Shown: positions 1 to 10,990 of the stretch, piece after piece | Numbering within the stretch: position 1 is the stretch's first letter | How the letters are laid out: each line of letters starts with the position of its first letter | DNA from: Puffinus mauretanicus | Taxonomy: Eukaryota; Chordata; Aves; Procellariiformes; Procellariidae | Direction of reading: 5' to 3' | Assembly: GCA_023333565.1 (NCBI GenBank) | Contig: JAJKFH010003450.1 | Span: 1-64,000 of the forward strand | DNA: 64,000 nucleotides | Translations under genes and position numbers: made by a program | Notes under the pieces: generated by a model | The model's input: only the letters and a program-made list of their open reading frames with translations | What the model was told of the DNA's origin: nothing | Database searches by the model: none

Positions 1-849
1 CCCATCCCTGTGGGGTACAGACCCTCTCCTCCAGCAGCCGGAGCGAGACTGCAGTTTTTTTAGCCAACCCTGGTTTTTACCAGGTTTTTAGCTAAAGCCC
101 AGGTTTCGGCGGGGAGGACGAGGCTGGCCGAGGCGCAGGGCTCAGGGGGGACCCGGCTCAGGGGTGCCAGCCCCGCTCGGCCACTTCCCCAGGGATAAAA
201 CCTCCCGAAAGCAGAAAAGAGCGTGGAAACGGAGTGAAACCAGCCCTGGGGACAAGCTGTTTGTGAAGCCACTGAGCATTCCTCCTCTTCCCTGCAATCC
301 TTAACACACATCCGTCTCTGCTAATAACTCGTCGGGATGCCAAAATAACAGCCTGCACCCTTCCTGCATCACGGGGCACACCGGCTCCTCGGCCAGCACC
401 CTCGTGCTGCAAAATGGGCGTGCTGCGAAGGGCCAGAAAATAATGGCTAGAAAAACAAATTAAAACCCGACATTATTGGGGTTCTTTGAATGGGGAAAAG
501 TGGGTCTCAGGGGGGGGAAAAGGCTGGCAGAGACCCCGGGATCTCCTGCTGGGAGCAGCGCCGGTCCCTCCTGCCACCCACCCCACGGACAGGGGACCAA
601 GAGCTGGTGTCCCGGGGCCTCTCCGTGGGAAGCCAAGCCCAAGGGTGATGCTTTCGGGAGGGGGTGCTGGGGGTGCCTACGGAGGTCCCCGGAGTTTGCC
701 TCTTTACTTTGAGAGAGGGGGAGGCGAGACGGGGGAGAGGGTTCGCTGCAAAGGGAAGGAAAGAGAGGAGGAGGAAATGAAAACTCATTAACTAATAAAT
801 GCGCTGGGTTGGCTCGGGGGCAGCAGGAGAGCAATCCAGAGGGCTGACT
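1..849. other. Non-coding, GC-rich flank
   Basis: Nothing recognisable is seen. Overlapping open frames on both strands reflect GC-rich composition and none resembles a known protein. Confidence 0.5.
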
Positions 850-1740
850 CACTCTGACTCAGGCTGCAAAGAGTGGGTTGAAATCTGGCGTGGGTGCATC
901 TCCTGCCCCGGCCACGCGGCTGGGATGCGGGTGCCGAACCCAGACCTGCCGGGGCCCGAGCATCCCCGCGGGAACCTGCCTGGCGCAGGCGCCGCTTTCT
1001 TTGCAGGAGAGAAATCGCTTTCTCGAGGGAAACGAAGCCAGATTTGCCGGCGGGAGCAAGCAGCTCGGATGGAGCCAGGTCTTTTGGATGCAACTCCCTG
1101 TCTCCCTATCTTCACCTTAAAACTGGCCAAGTGCAGGGCGGGTGGGAAATCCCCCTCCGCGCAGCCAAAACCACCGCGGCCGGGGGAGAAGACGACGTTA
1201 CCGCCGGCGTGGGGATCCCAAACGCTAACCCCAAAGCCGGCAAGCGCGTCCAGAGCCAGCGCGATGACCAAAGGGATGGCGTTGAAGGGATAGATTGAAC
1301 CCTGCCCGCCTTACCGAGCAGGGACCCTGGCAGGGAGGCAGTGCCAGTGCCGCCAGCGGTGCCGCCCGGCGTGTCGGTGCATGCCGCTGCCTTCCCCTCC
1401 GCTCCCGCGTGCCCCGGCTTCGCCTCGTTCCTGCCCGATGACGGGGCACGATTGCTTCACCCCACGGGTGAAGGTCCCCCTCGCCACTCGTCCCTGCTCC
1501 CCGGGGTGCTGCCCCGGTGCGGGGGGCACGGCGGGGGGGACACACTATTTGGGTGCGTGGCAAGGAGAGGGGCGCAGGTTTAAACGCGGTCGAGAGCATC
1601 GCCCAAGGCTGGGGGCGTCACCTCTCTGCACCCCCATTTCTGAGGGGCTGTGCCGGAGTTTTTGGAGGAGAGAGGGCTCCTCGGGGGGGGCACAGCTCCC
1701 ATCTCCCCCCTCCGACCCGCCGGGGAGCGGGTCTAGCTGA
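850..1740. promoter_or_regulatory. Orphan CpG island
   Basis: By hand count, 1141-1560 holds roughly 41 CpG in 420 bp at about two-thirds GC. The observed/expected ratio is therefore near 0.85, well above bulk vertebrate DNA. CpG density stays high back to about 890. No coding exon with sensible splice sites is recognised in it. It may be the promoter or non-coding first exon of a neighbouring gene (FRMD6 follows TMX1 in mammals) or of a lncRNA. That assignment is inference from conserved gene order only. Confidence 0.5.
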
Positions 1741-1883
1741 CACCGTGCTGCTTGAGACGGCTGAGCTGGGCGAGAGGAGTCCCACCTCCTGCACAGGCAT
1801 GAAGAAAAAGAGAGAGAGAGAAAAAGTTCTGCAGTCGAGTTGGTTTTTTCCCACCCCCGGAGGCTTTGGCACAAACTTACTTA

Positions 1884-1934
1884 CTTTTTTTTTTTTTATT
1901 ATTTGTTCTCGCTCTCTTTTTTTTTTTTTTAAAT
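1884..1934. repeat. Two T-runs separated by a CT-rich linker
   Basis: Two runs of more than ten T flank attatttgttctcgctctc. This is low-complexity DNA directly beside the orphan CpG island. A matching A-run lies near 2048-2067. Confidence 0.8.
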
Positions 1935-2939
1935 ATTTTCAACCAATGCATTACTGAAGTCTCTCGCCTCCTGACAAAACCCGGGCTCCCTGCCAGCACA
2001 TATTTCTGATAATTCATCCATTATTAAATGAAATCAAAGATATGATTTAAAAAAGAAAAAAAAAAAAAGCCATGGGACTGTTTGCATCCAAGAGAGGCTG
2101 TTTACAGCTGGGCTGGGAGTTTCTTTAACTGCAAAAGGATCTCTCCAAAGAAAACCCACCCAAAACGCTTGCCCCGCTCCTCAAACTGCAAACATCTCCG
2201 GGTGGCCATGCCAAAATCCAGGGATCCTACGGCGTTTTCCTTGCCTGGATAAAGGTGATTCCCTCCTTGCTGTGGGCTGGGCTGATAAAAGCCCTAACTC
2301 GGGTGGGTGCTGGCTGGATACGTCCCCTCCCTGCCAGCGGGCTCCCCGGGGAGAGCCTGCAACCCATGGCCAGAGACAGCCCGACTGGATCAGCCGGTCC
2401 TCTCCAAACCAGAGAGAGAGGAAAATCTGATGGAGAGGGAGGGGCGCAGCAATTATAGCCTTTTCGCTTTAATAACCCTCGCTGCTTCCCCGAGTCCGTA
2501 TTTACATCCTTCTCGGCACAGAAGTAGTAATTAAAGTCTCTCCGCTCAGGTCTAAACAACAGCAGACCCTCCTGTTATTAAAAGCAGAGAGGCAAAGCTG
2601 AAAATAAACCTGATTTTTATGGCTAGGGAGCCTCAAATCCCTCTCTATAGGCTGGCTAATTAAGGGGGGCAGCAGGATTTAGGGCCACGTGTCCATGCTC
2701 TGCCAGGGCATCGATACGCCGCATTTATCTCCACGGGATGCCGGGGATGGAAAACCGCTTGGAAAACAGCTCCGTGCCGCTGGTCACTTCTCACCCCATT
2801 TTTCAGCTGTTTCCACCACCCATCATGGAGCAAATGGGTCTCGGGGGCTGCGGGCACCGGTTAACGGGCAGAGCCGCGGTGGTGCCGGGAGCCGCTCGGC
2901 GGCAGCTTGTGCCTTACCGGAGCAGCTCAGGCCCTCCTC

Positions 2940-3065
2940 TCGCTTTAAAGAAGCTATCAAAAAAAATTGAGAAAATTAATTATTCACTAAGACTGCTAAT
3001 TAAGCTGATTTCCTCTGCGAGGGCATGGAAGGAAATGAGCTGGAGAAGCTCTTAATTGTTTAAAA
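2940..3065. promoter_or_regulatory. AT-rich, enhancer-like patch
   Basis: It contains several TAATTA-type homeodomain cores within 120 bp (aaaattaattattcactaag, tgctaattaagctgatt, cttaattgttt) inside otherwise GC-rich DNA. The texture resembles conserved developmental enhancers. Conservation cannot be checked here. Confidence 0.3.
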
Positions 3066-6000
3066 AGAGCCGTCCTACAGGCGTTCCTCCCGAGCTGCTC
3101 TGCCCGCCGAGAGCACCCGGCCCGGTGTTTCACCGGGACGGGAAGAGTTTGCCCGTGTCAGTGCCGGCCTCGCACCTTGCAGATGCTTTCAAAGAAGCAA
3201 AGGTCAACAGCGAGCCATAAAGTGCTCCTAAACTCCCGTCCTCAAAGCGGGTGACCCAACGCACCCAGGACCACGCTGCTGCCTCCTCCCCGGGGAGCGA
3301 GAGGGGGTGCGGGAGGCTCCGTGAGGACCCTGGGTGAAACCAGTCCAGAAGAAATAGCACCTCCCTCATGCAGGCTATTTCTAGATGGCCCAAGAGCTCG
3401 AGGAAGACCTCATCCTGCTCCGGGTCCAGCGCGATGTGGCACTGGCTCCCGGGCAGCCACAAGCAGAGAGTGGGTCAGGTCTGCATCTCCAGTTGCCACC
3501 GCTGGATCACCATGGGGTTCTGGTGCTTTCCCCTGCCCCATCCTCTGCCCTGGCCCCAGGGCCACATCCAGGCGAGCCCCCTGCCCAGAGGAGCAGAGTC
3601 CCCATGGGGCAGCTGGGAGGACCCCCCCATCGCCACCAGGCTTTCAAGGAGGGGATGAAACCGCAAAGGCACAGCCAGCAAGACACCCAGTCTGCCGATC
3701 CCCATGGCCAGAAGGAAGCCCGGGCATCAGCTCTCCATGTCATGATGGTTTGGGCAATCCAGAGGTGATGCCTGCCAAAAACACCCAAGCCGTGGCTGCC
3801 ATATATATAAAAAACCAAACCTACAAGCAGCTCAATAGTCCAGCAACCTGCAACCCTAACTCATTTCCCGGGTTACGGCGCGTGTCCGAGCTGTTAGCAA
3901 TTGGCACCAGGGACCTGCCATCGCTCCCACCTCGACCCTAAGGCGGAGCGCTGCACCCACTCCCCAGGAGCACCCTTGGGTGGGTGGGTGGGTGGGGAAG
4001 AACAAGCCCTTGATGCCCTGCACCAAGGGAACCGGCTTCATCCTGGCTGCTAGAGGTGGGAGCAGAGGTGCCCAGGGACCCAATCCTCCGGCGGCCCCAA
4101 GGGATGGCAATCCTCTGGCAGCCCCCAGACCCTTCACCCAGCCTCCCACGGCAAGGAGCGGTCCTGCTGCCCACGCCGTGCCTTGCCCTCCCACTCCCAC
4201 CACCATTTCATTTCGGTCCCCCTTTACCGGGACCTTCCCTTCTTGTCCTGTAGGGGTTGATGGAGAAAAACGCTCCGTGATCTCACATGGTGGAGAACAA
4301 AAGGAGTGATTTTAAAACCAATGGATTCGTCTCCGAGGTGCTTGGCCGAGAACAGGGTGATGCTGCACCAGCCTCGCTTCTCCCATGGAAATCAGTCCCG
4401 GTGAGAACATGGTGGGCTCATGACCGGGGAGCACATCGCCTCCACCCCAGCCCTTCCCCCTCCAGCAGCTGCCAGAACGGGAGAAATCTGGGGCTTGGCA
4501 CAGGCAACCGCCGGAGATCGCACAAACAGAACCGAGGGGAAAACCGAGCGGATCCAGCCGAATGGCATCACACCAGGAGCTCGGGGTTTTCCCAAGACAG
4601 CACCGTCCTCCACAAGCGTCCTCGGGGACCTGCGTTGTTCCCAGCACCGCTCTTATGCCAAAATGCCATGGTAAAGGAAAACGCGGCCCCGAGGAGCACA
4701 GCTGCCAACGCTTGGCCAACCGTGTCCTCATCAGGAGAAGACAAAGCTTAATAACACCACAATTGCCCTGAGATCCTCTGCTGATTTACCAGCAGCTGGA
4801 AAGCATTTACTGGTTTGCAAGTCACAGCTAACACATGGACAGGCACTTCTCAGTCAACGCCACAGCCCCACGGCTCGGCTGGGAGCCAGCCAAGATGGCC
4901 CCTCCAGCACCAGGTCACCATCTGCACCGCCTTTCCTTTCCCTTCCGCAGCCCAACGCCATTAAAAACTCATTTTCCTACCTGGTGCTGGGAACATCTAT
5001 GAGTCGGGTTCCTCCAGCAGCTCCATGGTGAACTCAGGGGTAACTCAGCAGAGCTGGAAGATAAAGCCACCAAGAGAAAAGCTCAGTGTCCCTGCAGAGG
5101 TGGGACGCTTCAAGGCAGGTTCCTCCTGCGCTGGTGGAAGCCCATCCCGCGGGAGCAGGTGGGACCGTGGGGCTGTCCACCCGGGCTGGTGAGGCACCAG
5201 GATCCCTGGGAATCGTGCTCTGCGTGGAGGGACCTACCCTTTTTTGACTGGTGTCCAACCCCAAAGCGCATGTTCTTACCTGCTCGGTGGAAGATGGGGG
5301 AAGGCTCGAGCACCTTTCCGAGAAACACATGGGTCTCAGCGGGGTGTGGATCTCGCCCGGCTCCTCCTGCTCTTTGGCCAAATGATGTTAAAGAAAAAAG
5401 GGGGATGCAAAGTTGCAGCAAGCTGGAGAAAAGAGGCCAGTGGTGCAAACACTCCCCGCAGCTGGTGTCTACACAGCTCTGCCGGTTGGTTAACAGTGGA
5501 GCTCTGATCAACAGGTACATTGATGTCAAGCTGGGACTTGTCTCCTCAGCGAGGAAAGGGAACAGCAGAGATTACTAAGCAATGCAGGAATGTGGTTTGT
5601 TTAATATGAGCCATCAACACAGAAGAGTAAAATAATGACAGATGTGTAATCACATTTCCTGAGTCTAAAACCATGAGATAGAGAATTTAAACACCACTTT
5701 TCCCAAGATCAAGAAGAGGAGCCGTTTGGCTAAGAACTCATTTGGTTACTAATTTCCTCGGCATTAAATCAGCTGTTTCCCGAATCTCTTGACATACTTT
5801 GCCGAAGCGCTCCAAGGACGGGGCTGCTCCCTGGCTCGCTTTGATGTGAGGGCAAGCAGGGCGAGAAGATGCTTTGGAAACACGGATACGCCGGCTGACC
5901 GAGCTGGCCCGGATCAGAGGTTCCTGAGCGTTGCTTAATTGGTTTATTTTAATGAAAGATGGCAAGATAAATTTCACGTGGCTCTTTATTGGGGGAGCGG

Positions 6001-7640
6001 CGAGTGGTGGGAGACAGAAATCAGGATCTGGGTTAAGCCAACCCTTTGAGGGCAGGCTGGGGGGAAAATGGAGCCGTTTCCCCAGAAAAAGCCTGGCAAT
6101 CGTGGAAAGCCAGAGTTTGCTTTGTTTTGGTCTCTCCTGCAAGGCTGGTCTGCAGAAGGCACGTGGCTGAGGGACACCAGACCCAAAGCCCACCGAGACT
6201 GGGGGAAGAAATCGCTGCTCAGCCCCGGTCTTTGCCTCCGGCCGCGGCAGTTTCCCGAAGGTCGCAGGTGCGGGACCTGGAGGGGAGCGGTTACGTGCCG
6301 TCCCCGTGCTGGAGATGGCAGGGAAGGGCTGGGAAGGGTTGGTGTCATTTGCTTGTCGGGTGTTTTTATTTGTCTCTTAAGATCAAAAGTGGGAAAAGCA
6401 CCAAGCCAAGTGGGGAAGGTGCCGCCGAGCGCAGGAGCCAGCTGTAGAGGGACTCCGCTCTGCCTCTTTTCTGGATTTAGGAAGCATGTTGATGGCCACT
6501 GGCCAAATTATCAGCCCTTCCTCTGCTTCCCCTCCCCGGCTTTGCAGGACCTGTGGTCCCACGTCGCTTCACTGCTGTGCATCCATGGAATTTCTCAGGT
6601 GGCCTCAAATAGTTGCAGAAACAGTGCTGGAGTGGAAGAGCCCTCAGCGTATCCCGTCCTCCTGCCCCAGCGCCGCAGCGAAGGCAGGAAAGCAAGGCTC
6701 TGCAAACCCTGCCGCAGGCTCGGCTGAGAAACGGGGGCCTCCAAAGCATCCCCTGCATGGTGGTGGCCATGGAGGGGTGGCCACACTGGCCTGAGATGCT
6801 GGTGAGGACACCATCACCACTAGACCTAGGTCAGATGTATTTTTCATGCCCAGGAACAGGCCTGGGGTGCATGGTGAGCCAGGGACAGAGCAGAGCAGCA
6901 CCTCTTGGCCCTGGACCCTCCAAATTCAGCTTCATCTTCTGGATACTCAGATCTCTACTCAGATCTGGATACTCTCTCTCTCTCCTGGGGAGACCCGGGT
7001 ATCTCCAAGAAACCCAGCCTGGTACCAGTGAGGTTTGCAGCTGACCCCCACACCAGCTCTCCATGTCACCACAGTCTGGAAGAAGCTCCTGGACACTCAT
7101 CCAGAGAACCTGGAGAACGTCAAGAGAGCAGCTAAGCTTTGGTGGCCCTGCGCCCTTTGCGAGTCCCTCTGTGGTCTCCCCAGAGCTTGGTGGGATGTCT
7201 GATCCTGCCTGTTAGCCATTTCAGGGGAACAGCACCCAGATGGGCAGGGAATTTCCACAGCACATCCCCATCGCAGAGACACCGTGGCTGCCAGACACCG
7301 GCAGAGACACCCAAAGCTTTAGGGAGCTGGGAAGACCGAAAAGGAGGTACCCAAGGGTGCAGGACCACTCTCCCAGGCCATAGGAGACCTTGCAAGGCTG
7401 CAGTGCGCTGGGGCTGCTGCAGCAGGCAGAGAAAATGCATTCCCTAACAGGGAGCTCAGCCAGAACAGCCTTTATTAATTTATTTTGTGTTTGCCATCAT
7501 GTCCCTGTGTTGGGACACCCTCGCCGGTGCTGGCAGGACTTGTTCTCGCTCGCTGCCAGAGGAGCTCCGCTGACCATACGGCTGATGTTCTTCCAGACCA
7601 GTGAAGCCATCAGCTCACGTCTCCCTGGTGCGAGCTGGGA
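3066..7640. other. Intergenic, no gene seen
   Basis: This is GC-rich sequence apart from the quadruplex motif at 3978-3997 and an AT-richer patch near 5590-5760. Long frames such as 6068-6727 (219 codons) and 3321-3941 (206 codons) read as low-information Pro/Arg/Ser-rich text without domains. Confidence 0.5.
3978..3997 (+). repeat. (GGGT)4GGGG G-quadruplex motif
   Basis: Five G-runs are separated by single T loops. One-base-loop G3 tracts of this type form very stable parallel quadruplexes in vitro. It is not near a recognised gene. Confidence 0.8.
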
Positions 7641-7860
7641 AATGGTCCTTTATTTCCTGTTAATTGAACAAACAATGGTTCCTCCCCCAAAGGCACCTAA
7701 CGAGCAGCGTCCCCGTATCTGTGACCACCTCCGTGCCTTCCTCCCTGACTTTAAGCTGCTGCATCCTGCCATGGGAAAGGCAGCTTCTTGCCCTAAATGG
7801 ACTTTAATTAGTCTGGCTGCCTGCCAACAGCTATTCTGGTGACACCCATGCTCCAATTAA
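7641..7860. promoter_or_regulatory. Enhancer-like patch with homeodomain, FOX and SOX cores
   Basis: At 7661-7678, TAATTGAACAAACAATGG overlaps a homeodomain core (TAATTG), a forkhead core (AACAAACA) and a SOX core (ACAATGG). Further TAATTA/AATTAG cores lie at about 7805 and 7855. This is motif reading only. Confidence 0.3.
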
Positions 7861-9645
7861 GTCTTGGTTTCACCCCAAATTGTGCAGAACCCAGGCACGG
7901 CTTGTCCCTGGCCGGTAGTGCAGAGAAACGCCCAAGGCGGTGCAGGTAGAGCTCAAAGGCCATGTCCAGCCTGGGGAATTGGGGGACAAATCCCCCCTCG
8001 GCCAACGCTGGGGTGGTATTGCTGATCGTTGCATACGATGCAAAGCGATAATCTGGAATATAGGGAAAACTGCCCATGCAGTGAATTTGGGAGCCTGTGG
8101 AAGCATTCATGGAGCAGGAGCAGCCATCGGAGGCAGAGCAACCTGCCAGCCCTGCCTGCTCCACCACAGCTCGCCCCGTCTGTCTCACGGCCCCGTGGCT
8201 TCCGTTCAGGGCTGCAATTTCATTGCCACTTACTTTATTAAGAGTCACCTCGGGTGGGATGCAGACATCGGCTGTGAGCCGAGCTGAATCACACCCTCCC
8301 AGCCGGTCCTCTCTGCACAGGGAGTCTAGACGGCTGGCTGATGTTGGAGACATCTCCTCTCCGAGATACCTGCACGAGGTCTGGGGCACTCCCCACATCA
8401 AAGGGCCCCTGAGCTACTAAAGTGAGGTTATAATTAAGCCACCCCGAGGCAAGAGGGAGAGAGTTTCTCCCAGCACTGGCTGATCTCCCTCCATGGCTCC
8501 ATCACTTGGGGTGGTGTCCTCTGCCACCATCCCGGGAAGTTTTCACGGCTGTAGCAGGGGCTCCTGTCCCACAGCTCGCAGGGTTCATGCCTGCTTTGTG
8601 CTGACCCTGGTCTAAAAACCAGAGAGCCAAACCCTCCTTTGCAAGCAGGTCACGCTCCGCTGCCGGCTTCTTGGCTCCCTTGCAGACAGGGAAGGGAGCC
8701 TGGAGTGGGGATGGGGACGCAGATGCGTCAGGAGCTCCTTATACCCGTTTTGCTGCCAAATTACCCCAAAAGCCGAGGGACAGCCTGGGCAGCCATGCAC
8801 TCTGGGAAGGGCTGTCCCGAAGGGCAGAAGGAAGCTGAAACCCAAGAAATCCTTGCAAATACGACCGCAGCCTGCCAGCGACTTGCACCATAGGTGACCG
8901 AGCATTGCAATGCGGCAGGTTGCAATTTTGACTTCAGAGAAAGCCCAGGAAAGCAGCCATTCAATTAACCAGAGAAACCTGCTTCATGTCACTTCTTGCT
9001 GTAAAGTGCATCGGAGCTTCATCTTTAGCTACACAAAAAGCCCCAAGAAACCCAACGCCATGCAGGTGGGAGATGCTGGATAATGTTTTCTCCTTTTAGT
9101 GGGGTTTTATCCAGCTGGACCATTTCACAGAGCCAGCCGGTGACCACAAAAAAAGAGAAAATCGGCACAAACAAGAAGGACGTAAGCTCTGGTGGGCAGG
9201 GAAAGAGGAGCCAACCACTGACCCTACCTGCCAGCACCAGGAGGGCCAGGTGTAACTTTGCCTTAACAAAAGCAGGGACACGCTCCTCAACTTGCCGTTA
9301 AAACAACCTAAGCTCTGTAGAGCATCAATAAACCCCCCATTAAAGGATTAAAAACTGATGAGGAGATCCCAGCAGGCAGTCGTCCACCAAAAAGCCTCCA
9401 TGAAGTGGAGCGTTGCTCCTGGGGGTTTCACCGGGCCAGGCACCGGTCAGCCTTTTCACCCGTCATCCGGAGATCGCTGCAAAATCACCGCTGGGAGATG
9501 GTGCGGCATCCCCCGTGCATGCGGCAGAGCGCACCCGCACCAGCGGGAGGATTTTTTTTGCAGGGAGCTTAAAAATAATACAAATTTAAAGAAAATAATG
9601 GTTTAAAAGGGGGATCTTTCATCCATCCAACTAGCTGTTCAGATG

Positions 9646-9671
9646 AATAACCCCCACAAAAGGGGGTTATT
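9646..9671. repeat. Perfect inverted repeat, 10-bp stem and 6-base loop
   Basis: AATAACCCCC, loop ACAAAA, then GGGGGTTATT. The arms are perfectly complementary. No gene or mobile element border was recognised around it. Confidence 0.85.
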
Positions 9672-10819
9672 TAGTAGGGTGACATTCCCCCCCACACACA
9701 CAGTGACTGGCTGAGCCAGTGTCCAGCATCGCCCCAGGCAACCCCAAGGCTGGAAGTCAAACCCGGTGGTCCCAGCACATCACAGCGTGTCCTCCCAGCA
9801 CAGCCCTCCTGCCTCGGGGATAACAATCTCCCCGCCAAGGCAGTGCCCATTCCAAAAGGCAGGGCTGGCTGCTCAGGCTGTAATTAATCTCCACGCAGGA
9901 GAAGTCCCTGTTATTGACAGCCCTCCCCAGGCAGACATGCCAAGATGCACCAGGCAGACACTTTCCGCAGAGGAGTCGAAGCCGTCCTGCTGTCCCTGCA
10001 CAGCCCTGATGGCTTCATGGTCATCTGCTCTTCCCACCACGTCGTTCACTCTCTGGATTGCCTTGGACTTGACTTTCCATTTTCCAAGAGAACATTTTTC
10101 GCTTTGTTGTTTCTTTTTTCTATCAGCTGTTAAACCCAAAGTCTGTTGTGAACACAATTTGGGTGCACGCTCACAGCTACACCACAGCCTCACTTCCCAG
10201 CAGAGGCAACTGGGGAAGGCTTACTTGGGAAGCATACTGGGATTAAAAAAGAACACCCCTTTTAAATGTGGAAACCTTGCTTAAAGCTGAGGAAAGATTT
10301 AAGGTTAGTAATATGCAAGGAGCAAGCCAATGCAAAATGACTTTTATGATTCACTCCGTCTCCAACCTGGTCTAGAAGTCGTTGCAGACTTTGACTCAGG
10401 TGATCAGCTACATTGAGATGAGAAGGACAATATAGATATAGAGACAAAATAGGTTGCAGTGGCATGACTTTATGGACTCATTTATATTAGCCCCTGCCCA
10501 GCCATGGTTTGCTGTGTTCATCCCACGGGGCGCAGTCGTGCTGAAGGGGATGGGCTGAAGCAGAGGACAAGAAGTCGGAGCTGTTCATCTACATGGACCC
10601 TTATCCAGGAGCACAAGGGGCCGAGGGGCAGCAGCATGGGGTGACCAGGAGAACCGCCGGTATGAAGCTCTGCTCACAGAGCCGTTCCCCTTCCTCCCAC
10701 GGCTTTTGCAGATTTGCTCCTCATATAGCAACACTGGTTTGAATTTGAGGCAAGAGAAATTACCCAACCTCACTGCCCTGAGCAGTTCCAGGGCACTGGG
10801 TAAATGCAGGAACTTGTCA

Positions 10820-10990
10820 GTGCTGCAGCTGATTTGCAGATTATTTATTTGCTTATTAGATCACATTTGGCTAATAATTTCTGTGATGCTCCATAGTACG
10901 AGCTAATAAATCTTCCCTGGAGACCCACCAGCATCTTGCTTGATGGCCAGCTTGAAGGCATCCCTAATTAAACCAGTTTTGCCTTCCTAA
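10820..10990. promoter_or_regulatory. AT-rich, enhancer-like patch
   Basis: Dense AT-rich cores (gattatttatttgcttatta, ggctaataatttctgtgatg, gagctaataaatc, ctaattaaacc) lie in GC-rich surroundings. No coding potential is seen. Confidence 0.3.

Noticed and set aside
6945..6985. Short duplicated ggatactc / actcagatct motifs followed by a CT run
   Set aside because: Only two imperfect copies are present, which is ordinary local slippage.
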